Shown piece by piece: positions 27,512-34,663 of a DNA stretch of 37,237 bases. The first letter of the stretch is position 1; each line of letters begins with the position of its first letter. Both the position numbers and the translations under genes were made by a program. Source of the DNA: an uncultured Actinomycetes bacterium (lineage in GTDB: Bacteria > Actinomycetota > Actinomycetes > Mycobacteriales > Mycobacteriaceae); NCBI GenBank assembly GCA_903862565.1, contig CAIOYU010000405.1:1-37237 (forward strand), written 5' to 3'. The notes under the pieces are model-generated. The model was not told the origin of the DNA, did not search any database, and worked only from the letters and a program-made list of their open reading frames with translations.

Positions 27512-27533
27512 GCTTATCGGCTGGTGGTGGCAA
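27506..27533 (-). promoter_or_regulatory. Putative sigma-A-type promoter for the FAAL-PKS operon
   Basis: On the minus strand TTGCCA is followed after 16 nt by TAAGAT, close to the housekeeping -35 and -10 forms. It sits in the only AT-rich patch of the 128-bp gap between tesA and the FAAL, about 80 nt before the GTG. The -10 overlaps a small palindrome. Assigned from sequence pattern only. Confidence 0.45.
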
Positions 27534-27548
27534 ACTATAGCGCTCGGC

Positions 27549-28259
27549 TCAACCGCCACACACCGCGAGTATCCGGCCTTCGATGTCAGCCACCAACTCC
27601 GGGAGATGATCGTTGAGATAGAAATGATGGCCGGGAAACGTACGGACGGTGAACTCCGAGGTCGTCCGTTCCGACCAGGGAAGAACCTTATCGCGGGTGG
27701 CGATCTGGTCGTCTGCGCCGAGGTACGCGGCGATCGGGCACGACACGGTTGCCTCCGGCGGGCAGTCGTAATCGCCGATTGCCCGGAACCCCCGGAGTGT
27801 CGGCAGAATTCTGGCGGCGAATTCCTCGTTCTCCAGCAACTCGGGGCTGGCACCGGTGAACTGGGCGGCCGCCTCAAGCAGCCCACGGTCGGTGTCGGTC
27901 GTGTCGTCGAACCCGACACGGCCCGGTGCGGCCGAGGCGGAGACGAACAGTTCGGCAATGGGGTTTCCGGCCGCCTCGAACCGCCGGGCCACTTCGAAGG
28001 CCAGCAGTCCGCCCATGCTGTGCCCGAAGAACGCCACCCGACCTTCGGACTGATCCAGCGGCGACAACATCGCCGTCACCCGGTCGGCCAGGTCCGGGAT
28101 GCTCGTGAACGAGGCCAGATCATGGGTACCGCCGCGGCCCGGATACTTGACCGCCACACGCTTGATGTCGGCGGTGAACGTCTTGGAAAACGGGATGTAG
28201 TACTGCGCCGAGCCACCGGCATGCGGGAAGATGAACAGCTTGGGAGTCGGCCCGGTCAC
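27549..28259 (-). CDS. tesA: TesA-like type II thioesterase
   Basis: 236 aa alpha/beta hydrolase. It has FPHAGGSAQYY near the N-terminus, the nucleophile elbow GHSMGG (Ser81), an acid region around YLGADDQIA and the catalytic His in FPGHHFYLNDHLPELV. The last stretch is almost identical to M. tuberculosis TesA as I remember it. TesA cooperates with PpsE at the end of phthiocerol assembly and also edits misloaded carrier domains. The start is a GTG giving VTGPTPKLFIFPHAGG; the ribosome-binding site is weak. It is separated from the FAAL by 128 bp and is divergent from the metallothionein gene, with 49 bp between starts. Its presence beside a PpsE-like gene supports the assignment of the whole cluster to the Pps class. 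Confidence 0.92.
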   Translation of the reverse strand: MTGPTPKLFIFPHAGGSAQYYIPFSKTFTADIKRVAVKYPGRGGTHDLASFTSIPDLADRVTAMLSPLDQSEGRVAFFGHSMGGLLAFEVARRFEAAGNPIAELFVSASAAPGRVGFDDTTDTDRGLLEAAAQFTGASPELLENEEFAARILPTLRGFRAIGDYDCPPEATVSCPIAAYLGADDQIATRDKVLPWSERTTSEFTVRTFPGHHFYLNDHLPELVADIEGRILAVCGG

Positions 28260-28274
28260 CGGCCCAGATTACCG

Positions 28275-28301
28275 TTGCGCCAGCGGCCCCACCGATAGGA
28301 T
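28275..28301 (+). promoter_or_regulatory. Putative leaderless-type promoter of the metallothionein gene
   Basis: TAGGAT ends exactly 7 nt before the ATG, the spacing at which mycobacterial TANNNT promoters give leaderless mRNAs. A weak -35 (TTGCGC) lies 15 nt further upstream. The same bases contain AGGA, 8 nt from the ATG, which could instead act as a ribosome-binding site. Confidence 0.4.
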
Positions 28302-28308
28302 TACTCGC

Positions 28309-28545
28309 ATGACTGTCACCCCGGCTGACTGTAAGAACCCGAATTGCACGTGCTCGCCGTGTACCTGTGGCCCGGACTGCTCCTGCGGCAAGGACGCCGG
28401 CTGCGGCAACTCCGACTGCACCTGCGGCCCGGACTGCGCGTGCGGACCCGACTGCTCCTGCGGCAAGGACGCCGGCTGCGGCAACCCGAACTGCACCTGC
28501 GGCCCGAATTGCGCCTGCGGCCCGAATTGCTCCTGCGGCACGTAA
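28309..28545 (+). CDS. Metallothionein-like cysteine-rich repeat protein (78 aa)
   Basis: The ORF track gives a longer version, but the cysteine-rich protein begins at MTVTPADCKNPNC. It has 21 Cys in 78 residues (27%), no His and no aromatic residue, and all Cys fall in CxC, CGPxC or CGxxxC spacings. Residues 20-44 and 45-69 are a near-perfect 25-aa tandem repeat (CGPDCSCGKDAGCGN core), followed by a partial third unit. This composition is typical of metallothioneins, which bind Cu(I) or Zn(II) as thiolate clusters in the cytoplasm. It does not resemble the mycobacterial Cu metallothionein MymT (53 aa) or cyanobacterial SmtA as I recall them, and I cannot name a family. It is divergent from tesA and ends convergently with the thiolase. 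I see no RicR-type box upstream, so the metal that would induce it is unknown. Confidence 0.85.
   Translation: MTVTPADCKNPNCTCSPCTCGPDCSCGKDAGCGNSDCTCGPDCACGPDCSCGKDAGCGNPNCTCGPNCACGPNCSCGT
28366..28515 (+). repeat. 75-bp tandem duplication within the metallothionein gene
   Basis: Two 75-bp units (28366-28440, 28441-28515) encode the two 25-aa Cys repeats. A stretch of more than 30 bp (ctgctcctgcggcaaggac onward) is identical in both, pointing to a fairly recent duplication. A third, partial unit follows. Confidence 0.88.
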
Positions 28546-28558
28546 TACCGCTGGGCTC

Positions 28559-28591
28559 GAGCCTCTCGATGAGTCAGAGCCTCTCGATGAG
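28559..28591. repeat. 15-bp direct repeat flanking the thiolase stop codon
   Basis: gagcctctcgatgag occurs twice, separated only by tca, which is the TGA stop of the thiolase on the minus strand. The last five codons (LIERL) are thus repeated in frame right after the stop. The 10-bp palindrome ggctcgagcc overlaps the outer copy and may help end transcription between the two convergent genes. Confidence 0.9.
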
Positions 28592-29797
28592 AACGGCGAC
28601 GCCCAAGCCGGCCGCCCCACTGACGGCCGCGACGCCGTAGCGGCCGTCTCGCCGTTCGAGTTCCTCCAGGCAGCTACCCACCAGAATCGCTCCGGTGGCA
28701 CCGAAGGCATGCCCCATCGCCATCGTGCCGCCGTTGGGATTCATGCGGTCCGGCCCCGCGTCGAGTTCGCGCCGGAACTTCACACACAGCGCGGCGAAGG
28801 CTTCGGCGAACTCGAAGACGTCGATGTCGGCCGGGCGCAGGCCGGCCCTGGCCAGAACCTCCACGACCGCACTCTGGCCCGCGGTCAGCATCACCACCGG
28901 GTTGACCGCCGTGGCCGCCGACGCGACGATCCGGCCGCGCGGCGCCATCCCGAGTGCCTCGGCGGACTCGCGGGTTCCGAGCAGGAGAAGCGCTGCGGCG
29001 TCGGCCATCTGGGGTGACGTGCCCACGGTGTGCAGGTGCTCGATCGAGGCAACGCCTTGGTAGGCGCCCAGTGCGATCGCGTCCTGCCCGTCGGCGCCCA
29101 GCGCGGCAAAGGCCGGCGGCAGCGCTGCCAGCGATTCGAAAGTCGTATGGGGACGGACGAGTTCGTCGTGATCCAGGCCCGGCGACTCCCCCGACGCCGA
29201 GATCGGAACCAGTGAGCGCGCGAACGCCCCAGCGGCCCGTGCCGCGGCGGCTTTCTGCTGGGTCTCCACGCCGTAACGGTCGAGGTCGCCGCGGGGGATT
29301 CCCTCGATCGTCGCGTTGAGGTCTGCCGCGATCCCCATGTGCACCGAACCCACCCGGCGGATGGTGTCCGGATCCGTCCACAGCGGGCCCCGGTCGGCGA
29401 ACAGGGGCACCCGGGAGACCGACTCGACCCCGCCGGCGACGGCAAGGGTGAGGTCACCGGCCTTCAGTCGCGCGGACGCCAGTGCGACCGCATCGATTCC
29501 CGATGCGCAGAACCGGTTGATCATCAGGCCCGGAACGTGATCACCCCACCCGGCAAGCAGCGCCGAGGTGCGGGCGATGTTCGCGCCCTGCTCGTCGACC
29601 TGCGAGGCACAGCCCACGATGACGTCCTCGACCCGTCCGGTGTCCAGTCCGGTCCGATCGATCAGGGCATGCTCAAGATGAACCAGGAGGTCCGTCGCCG
29701 TGTGTTCGTGCAGCGATCCTGTGGCCGACGCCTTGCCGCGCGGGGTCCGGACGTAGTCCAGGACAACAGCGGTCCCCTCGTTCATCGGCTCGCTCAT
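28574..29797 (-). CDS. Thiolase family protein (acetyl-CoA acetyltransferase-like), atypical C-terminal site
   Basis: 407 aa from the ATG giving MSEPMNEGTAVVLDYVRTPRG, with AGGAG upstream; the 754-aa ORF of the track is only the open frame running back through the kinase gene. The acyl-accepting Cys97 is in INRFCASGIDA. AGGVES and NPNGGTMAMGHAFGATGA are typical of FadA proteins, though the usual GHP reads GHA. The second catalytic Cys of thiolases (CxGGG motif near the C-terminus) is replaced: the region reads AAVSGAAGLG with Ser393 (AGT). Thiolases either cleave 3-ketoacyl-CoA or condense acyl-CoAs; loss of this Cys should impair normal thiolysis. It starts two bases after the kinase-like gene's stop, so the two are probably co-transcribed. 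Confidence 0.88.
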   Translation of the reverse strand: MSEPMNEGTAVVLDYVRTPRGKASATGSLHEHTATDLLVHLEHALIDRTGLDTGRVEDVIVGCASQVDEQGANIARTSALLAGWGDHVPGLMINRFCASGIDAVALASARLKAGDLTLAVAGGVESVSRVPLFADRGPLWTDPDTIRRVGSVHMGIAADLNATIEGIPRGDLDRYGVETQQKAAAARAAGAFARSLVPISASGESPGLDHDELVRPHTTFESLAALPPAFAALGADGQDAIALGAYQGVASIEHLHTVGTSPQMADAAALLLLGTRESAEALGMAPRGRIVASAATAVNPVVMLTAGQSAVVEVLARAGLRPADIDVFEFAEAFAALCVKFRRELDAGPDRMNPNGGTMAMGHAFGATGAILVGSCLEELERRDGRYGVAAVSGAAGLGVAVLIERL

Positions 29798-29799
29798 TG

Positions 29800-30594
29800 T
29801 CAGGGCTCTCCTGGGAGTTGTAGTGCAGCGTGCGCGGCCGCGACCGTCTGGTGTGCGTATCCCTCGCCGAACAATGCGACGTGGGCGAGCAACGGGAACA
29901 GCTGGTGCAGCGCAATCCGGTCGCGCCACCCCGGCCGCAGCCGGCGCACGCCCTGGTAACCACGGTAGACGGCTTCCAGGTGGGGGCAGCCGAACAGGGC
30001 CAGCATCGCGAGGTCGGTCTCCCGATGCCCGCCCTGGGCTGCAGGGTCGATCAGGACCGCGCCGTGCGGCGTCCACATCACGTTGCCGCTCCACAAGTCG
30101 CCATGGAGCCGGGCCGGGTGATCGTCGTCGTCGAAATCCCCTGCGCGGCAGCGCCGGATGACCTCCATCACGAGGTGGCGGTCGTCGGTGTCCAGTCCGG
30201 CGGCGGCACGGTCCAGCATGGGTGCCAGACGCTCGTCGGCGTAGAACCGGCCCCAGGTGTCGTGTGGCGTCAGGCTCATCGGCAGCGGTTGGTGCAGTGG
30301 GCCGAAGAACCCCGGCCCGGTCCAGCCGTCGGGCGGGGCTCCGAATCCCGCCGCGCCGGCGTCGTGGGTGACGGCCAGGCAACGGCCGAAAGCCTCGGCG
30401 GCCGCCGAAGTCGCAGTTCCGCGGTCCAGCTGTTCCAGCGTCAGGCTGGTGTCGTCCCAGCGGGTCACCCGAGCACAGGGCATGCCACCGGACACAGCGG
30501 CAAGCCAGCGCAGTCCCGCCGCCTCGCAGGCGAAAAAGCCCTGCGGCGCAGCGGGATTGCATTTGACGAAATCGGGACGGTGAACGCTTACGAT
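29800..30594 (-). CDS. Fructosamine kinase / ketosamine-3-kinase family protein, start unresolved
   Basis: Kinase of the aminoglycoside-phosphotransferase-like fold. The diagnostic motif HGDLWSGN, followed by VLIDPAAQGGHRETDLAM, is that of fructosamine kinases, which phosphorylate sugar adducts on proteins or metabolites so that they fall off. The ATP-binding Lys is probably in DFVKCNPAAPQGFF close to the N-terminus. No ATG, GTG or TTG is in frame between that motif and the divergent gene; the nearest in-frame ATG (30693) lies inside the other gene. The end at 30594 is therefore nominal. A TTG preceded by GGAGG at ideal spacing (30625) is in the wrong frame, so a frameshift, sequence error or rare start codon is possible. 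The remaining ~260 residues look intact. It is coupled to the thiolase (2-nt gap). Confidence 0.8.
   Translation of the reverse strand: MVSVHRPDFVKCNPAAPQGFFACEAAGLRWLAAVSGGMPCARVTRWDDTSLTLEQLDRGTATSAAAEAFGRCLAVTHDAGAAGFGAPPDGWTGPGFFGPLHQPLPMSLTPHDTWGRFYADERLAPMLDRAAAGLDTDDRHLVMEVIRRCRAGDFDDDDHPARLHGDLWSGNVMWTPHGAVLIDPAAQGGHRETDLAMLALFGCPHLEAVYRGYQGVRRLRPGWRDRIALHQLFPLLAHVALFGEGYAHQTVAAAHAALQLPGEP
30563..30594 (+). promoter_or_regulatory. Possible promoter for the phosphodiesterase gene
   Basis: TTGACG and TACGAT are separated by 20 nt, a little long, but the -10 fits TANNNT and lies about 70 nt before the chosen GTG. It overlaps the uncertain N-terminus of the divergent kinase-like gene. 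Confidence 0.3.
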
Positions 30595-30664
30595 GACTGA
30601 GGCTAGCAGCGTGTCTGCGGTGCAAGCGTTGCCTCCGCACGCGTTCCCCCGAGAGGAGACGGGC

Positions 30665-31813
30665 GTGACCCTGCCCCGGCTTCGAGGCGACATACCGCAC
30701 CTGTCCGAGGTGACGCCCTCGGTCCTCGCCGGGATGGGGGTGGCCGGGTTCAGCGGGCCGATCGGACTCCCGGGGCCCGTGCGTGGCGCCTGCGTGCTGT
30801 TGATCGATGGATTGGGCGCCGGACTGCTGGACAGCCATCTCGCGGATGCACCGGTGCTGGCCGGCATGCGGGCCGGGACGCTGGGCGTGGGTTTCCCGTC
30901 CACCACCGCGGCCGGATTGGCTGCCATCGGAACCGGTTGCGCCTCAGGGGAACACGGCATGGTGGGCTATTCCTTCCGGGTGTCCGGCATACCCGGCCCG
31001 GGGCTGCTCAATGCGTTGAGTTGGCGGCCCCACCCCTGGGGCTCGGACCTGCGCGAGACCGTCGTTCCGGAGTCGATGCAGCCGAAAGCGACCACCTTCG
31101 AGCGTGCCGACGCGGCCGGGGTGGCGGTCAGTGTCATCTCGGCCGCGCAGTTCGACGGTTCGGGGTTGACCCGGGCGGTGTTGCGCGGCGGTCGCTACAT
31201 CGGCGTGCACGCTCTCGGCGATCTGGCGGCGCGGGTCGGTGAGGCGATCGCCGAGGGAGGGTTCTGCTACGGCTACCACAGCGAACTCGATCTCCTCGGC
31301 CACCTGTACGGACCCGGCTCGCTCCCCTGGAGGATGCAACTCCGGCAGGTCGACCGCCTGGTCGAATCCATCGTCGAAACCCTGCCGCCCGCGGGGCTGC
31401 TCGCGGTGGTGGCCGACCATGGCATGGTGACCGTGGATCCCGGGAACTTGGTGGATCTGGATGACAGCCCAGCGCTGCTGAGCGGGGTGGCGGCCATCGG
31501 CGGCGAACCCCGGGCACGTCACGTCTACACCGTCGGCGGGGCGCAGGCCGACGTGCTGCAGGCCTGGCGGCAGACCCTCGGGCAGCGGGCATGGGTGGTC
31601 ACCCGCGACGAGGCGATCGAGGCCGGCTGGTTCGGCCCCCGCCTCGACGACGCCGTGCGGCCACGCATCGGTGACGTCGTGGCCGCAGCACGGGACGCCG
31701 CGGTGCTGGTGCGACGCACCACAGAACCGCTGGAATCAAATCTGCGCGGACATCACGGGTCATTGACCGATGCCGAGCAGCTGGTCCCGCTGCTGATCGC
31801 CCACAACCCATGA
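30665..31813 (+). CDS. Alkaline phosphatase superfamily phosphodiesterase/nucleotide pyrophosphatase-like
   Basis: 382 aa from GTG (VTLPRLRGDIPHLSEVTPS), chosen because AGAGGAGA lies just upstream; the track's ATG at 30593 adds 24 residues that overlap the probable promoter. Two-metal site residues of this superfamily are visible: LLIDGLGAG (first Asp), the Thr nucleophile in GFPSTTAAG, SELDLLGH (Asp/His) and VVADHGMV (Asp/His). Such enzymes hydrolyse phosphodiester or phosphonate bonds; the substrate cannot be told. No signal peptide is evident. The stop overlaps the ATG of the following broken amidohydrolase gene (ATGA), so the two were once probably an operon. Confidence 0.88.
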   Translation: MTLPRLRGDIPHLSEVTPSVLAGMGVAGFSGPIGLPGPVRGACVLLIDGLGAGLLDSHLADAPVLAGMRAGTLGVGFPSTTAAGLAAIGTGCASGEHGMVGYSFRVSGIPGPGLLNALSWRPHPWGSDLRETVVPESMQPKATTFERADAAGVAVSVISAAQFDGSGLTRAVLRGGRYIGVHALGDLAARVGEAIAEGGFCYGYHSELDLLGHLYGPGSLPWRMQLRQVDRLVESIVETLPPAGLLAVVADHGMVTVDPGNLVDLDDSPALLSGVAAIGGEPRARHVYTVGGAQADVLQAWRQTLGQRAWVVTRDEAIEAGWFGPRLDDAVRPRIGDVVAAARDAAVLVRRTTEPLESNLRGHHGSLTDAEQLVPLLIAHNP

Positions 31814-32162
31814 CCGATCCGGCCCTCAGGGCGTCGCTCGACACACCTCAAACTCATCATCGCGCACATGGGACTGCCGGAGTACCGCGAATTCCTTGCT
31901 CTCGCAGAGCAATTCAGTGGCGTCTATCTCGATACCACCATGGTGTTCACCGACTTCACCGAACAGCTGAACCCGTTCCCACCCGAAGCGCTCCCGGATC
32001 TGCAACGCCTGGCCGACAAGGTGCTGTTCGGCAGCGACTACCCGAACATCCCCTACCCGGACCCCCGACGCGGTCGCGGCCGTCATCGGCATAGGCCTCG
32101 GCGAACAGTGGTGCCGAAAAGTTCTGTATGCCAACGCCGCAACGCTGTTCGGCCTGGGTTAA
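31810..32162 (+). pseudogene. Amidohydrolase (amidohydrolase_2 family) remnant
   Basis: Only the C-terminal third of a TIM-barrel metal hydrolase is left, and it is spread over two frames. One frame reads LKLIIAHMGLPEYREFLAL and continues to VLFGSDYPNIPYP, the usual metal/active-site Asp region. The end of the protein, AVIGIGLGEQWCRKVLYANAATLFGLG, is in another frame, reached by a one-base shift near the C-run at about 32060. The ATG at 31810 overlaps the previous stop and is followed by about a dozen codons in a third relation, so an internal deletion removed the N-terminal two thirds. The stop region overlaps that of the convergent arylsulfatase. Confidence 0.8.
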
Positions 32163-34663
32163 TCGGTCGCAAAGGCCGCCTCGGCATCCCGGTTGAGATC
32201 GACGTAGGCCTTCTCGCTGACATCGAAGGCGACGCCCTGAATGGTCCCGCCGCTAAACGTTCCGGGATTCTTGTACTGGTCGGAGACGTTGTCGCCGCTG
32301 TCGTATCCCACACACAGACCGTCGCCCGCGAGGGTGAACTTGCCGATCTGGGCCCGCATCGGTCCGCTGGTCACCGCCTTGCCGTCGACGTAGAGCGTCG
32401 TCGTGCCCAGGGATTCGCCGTGTTCGCCGGCCTTCTCCCGCTTGAATTCCATTCCGATCTGGTGCTTTCCGGGCGGCAGCGGGGGCGAGACGAAATCCTG
32501 CTCGGGCTTGATGCCCAGGAAGTTGTAGACGTAATGCAGCCGGCCGTCCTTGATGAACAGGGTGTGGCCGCCGAAGCGGGAACCGTGCGCGAAGATCACC
32601 CCTTGGGCGCCCGGCTCCAGGTCGGCGTTGGCGACGATCTTGTAGGAGCGGCCGCGGACGCTCACCGCCACGCCCTCGGGCACCGGAGCGGTGTCGGGGT
32701 AGTAGACGTAGCGGTCGCGCGGCGGCTCGGACTGCGGCCGCGGGGTGCCCGCCTGTTCCACCGCGGAGCGGTCGTCCAGCGGCAATACGAAGTTGTCCCT
32801 GGCTTCCTCGTCCCAGGCCTTGATCAGCTCTTTGAGCTTGTCGGGGTGCTGGTCGGCGACGTTGGTGGACTCCGAGCGGTCCTCGTCGACGTGGTAGAGC
32901 TCCCAGCGATCCTGATCGAAATGGCCCTTGTTGCTCAGCGGGGCGTGCAGGGCTGCCGCTTTCCAGCCGTCCTGCCAGATGCCCCGGGTGCCCAGCATGG
33001 CGTAGTACTGCCGCTTGCGGGTGGTGGCGGCGCTGCCGTCGTCGAAGCTGTAGCGCATCGACACACCGTTCATCGGGTACTGCTTGATGCCCTTGTATTC
33101 CTTGGGCATCTCCAGGCCTGCGACGTCGAGGACGGTCGCGGCGACGTCGGTGGCGTGGTGATACTGCTGGCGCACCTCGCCTTTGGCCTTGATGCCCTTC
33201 GGCCAGGAGATCACCATGGGGTCACAGGTACCGCCGGCGAACTGCGCGTACCGCTTGAACATCTGGAACGGCGTCGAGAACGCCGTCGCCCACCCGGTCG
33301 GATAGTGGTTGTAGGTGTCCGGGCTGCCAAGGGTGTTCAGGTACTTCATGTTCTCCGACAGTTCGTCGGGATAACCGTTGAAGAACTTGTTCTCGTTCAC
33401 CGATCCGTTGGGCGACCCCTCCCCCGATGCCCCGTTGTCGGCGCAGTAGAAGATGATCGTGTTCTCCAACTGCCCCGTCTTGTCGAGATAGTCGACGATG
33501 CGCCCGACCTGAGCATCGGTGTATTCGGAGAATCCGGCGTACACCTCGGCCATCCGCGCGAACAGCTTCTTCTCATCCGCGTTCAGTGAATCCCACGGCC
33601 GGACAGCATCATTGGCGGCGGCGACGTCAGCGGGCAGCGGGTTGATGGGCGTCAGATTGGTACCCTCGGGCAGCACGCCCTTCTGGATCATCCGTGGCAG
33701 CACCCACTCGCGGTAAGCCTCGTAGCCGTCGTCGAACTTGCCCTTGTACTTGTCGATGTATTCCTGGGGCGAATGATGCGGGGCGTGGTTGGCACCCGGG
33801 CAGAACCACATGTACCAGGGCTTGGACGGGTTGGACGACTTCTGGTCCCGCAGCATCCGGATCGCATTGTCGGTGAGGTCTTTCGACAGGTGGTAGCCCT
33901 CGTCGGGACCGTACGGCTGCTCGACGAACCTGTTGTCCTCGACGAGGTCGGGGAACCATTGGTTGGTCTCCCCGCCCAGGAATCCGTAGAAGCGGTCGAA
34001 GCCCTTCTGCAGCGGCCACTCCGACTTGCTCCCGCCACTGGAGACGTCTTCCTCGGGAACGTTGTGGTTCTTTCCGACCCAGAAGGTGCTGTAGCCGTTG
34101 TCCTGGAGCACCTGGCCGATGGTGGCGCACTGCGCGGGCAGGCGGGCGGCCATCCCAGGAAAGCCGTTGGAGCCCTCGGTGATCGAGCCCGAGCGGTTCA
34201 CGTGCTGGCTGCGCCCGGTGAGGAAGCACGATCGCGTGGGCGAGCACAGCGCGGTGGTGTGCCACTGGGTGTACATGACGCCGTTGTCGGCCAGTTTCTG
34301 CATGACCGGCATGTTGATACGGCCACCGTAGGGCGACCACGCCGCCAATCCGGTGTCGTCGTAGAGGACCACCAGGATGTTGGGAGCGCCCTCGGGGGCC
34401 TTCTTCAGTTCGAAGGGCTTCCAGTCGGCTTTCGAGTCCCGGATGTCGAGTTCGATCTTGCCGTCGAAGCCCTCGTTGATCCCGGTGCCATACCCGGGCG
34501 GTCCGTCACCCTTCGAACCACAACTGACAGCGAACGTGGAGGCCGCGGCGGCCCCCACTCCGGCCGCCATGCCCCCCAGCATCTTCCGCCGCGAAATCCC
34601 GCGCTTCTGGGCGTCATCAGATGCGTTACGGGGATCGGTTCCGTCGGATTGCCGGTCTGTCAC
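32159..34663 (-). CDS. Arylsulfatase, formylglycine type, Tat-exported
   Basis: 834 aa from a GTG with AAGGGAG upstream; the track's version adds 47 residues. The N-terminus GISRRKMLGGMAAGVGAAAA is a twin-arginine signal, followed by FAVSCGS (Cys48), which might be a poor lipobox, so the enzyme could be secreted or lipid-anchored. The sulfatase core begins with NILVVLYDDTG (metal-binding Asp pair) and CSPTRSCFLTGR. Cys140 in the CxPxR motif is the residue that formylglycine-generating enzyme oxidises. Mycobacteria hold several such large sulfatases (the AtsD group is similar in size). The C-terminal ~150 residues form a beta-rich domain (GGHTLFIKDGRLHYVYNFLG). It hydrolyses sulfate esters; the substrate is unknown. 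The neighbours give no further hint. Confidence 0.92.
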   Translation of the reverse strand: MTDRQSDGTDPRNASDDAQKRGISRRKMLGGMAAGVGAAAASTFAVSCGSKGDGPPGYGTGINEGFDGKIELDIRDSKADWKPFELKKAPEGAPNILVVLYDDTGLAAWSPYGGRINMPVMQKLADNGVMYTQWHTTALCSPTRSCFLTGRSQHVNRSGSITEGSNGFPGMAARLPAQCATIGQVLQDNGYSTFWVGKNHNVPEEDVSSGGSKSEWPLQKGFDRFYGFLGGETNQWFPDLVEDNRFVEQPYGPDEGYHLSKDLTDNAIRMLRDQKSSNPSKPWYMWFCPGANHAPHHSPQEYIDKYKGKFDDGYEAYREWVLPRMIQKGVLPEGTNLTPINPLPADVAAANDAVRPWDSLNADEKKLFARMAEVYAGFSEYTDAQVGRIVDYLDKTGQLENTIIFYCADNGASGEGSPNGSVNENKFFNGYPDELSENMKYLNTLGSPDTYNHYPTGWATAFSTPFQMFKRYAQFAGGTCDPMVISWPKGIKAKGEVRQQYHHATDVAATVLDVAGLEMPKEYKGIKQYPMNGVSMRYSFDDGSAATTRKRQYYAMLGTRGIWQDGWKAAALHAPLSNKGHFDQDRWELYHVDEDRSESTNVADQHPDKLKELIKAWDEEARDNFVLPLDDRSAVEQAGTPRPQSEPPRDRYVYYPDTAPVPEGVAVSVRGRSYKIVANADLEPGAQGVIFAHGSRFGGHTLFIKDGRLHYVYNFLGIKPEQDFVSPPLPPGKHQIGMEFKREKAGEHGESLGTTTLYVDGKAVTSGPMRAQIGKFTLAGDGLCVGYDSGDNVSDQYKNPGTFSGGTIQGVAFDVSEKAYVDLNRDAEAAFATD

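Noticed and set aside
28260-28308. RicR-type copper operator before the metallothionein
   Set aside because: No TACCC-N5-GGGTA-like palindrome is present in the gap, so copper control by RicR is not supported.
28269-28541. 90-aa Gln/Pro-rich minus ORF opposite the metallothionein
   Set aside because: Its repeats are simply the antisense of the Cys codons; no start signals.
28574-30838. 754-aa single ORF covering thiolase and kinase region
   Set aside because: The part before residue ~348 is the wrong frame of the kinase gene; the thiolase has its own start and ribosome-binding site.
31868-33589. 573-aa plus-strand ORF
   Set aside because: Begins in the true amidohydrolase remnant but then runs antisense through the arylsulfatase; only the first ~60 codons are real protein.
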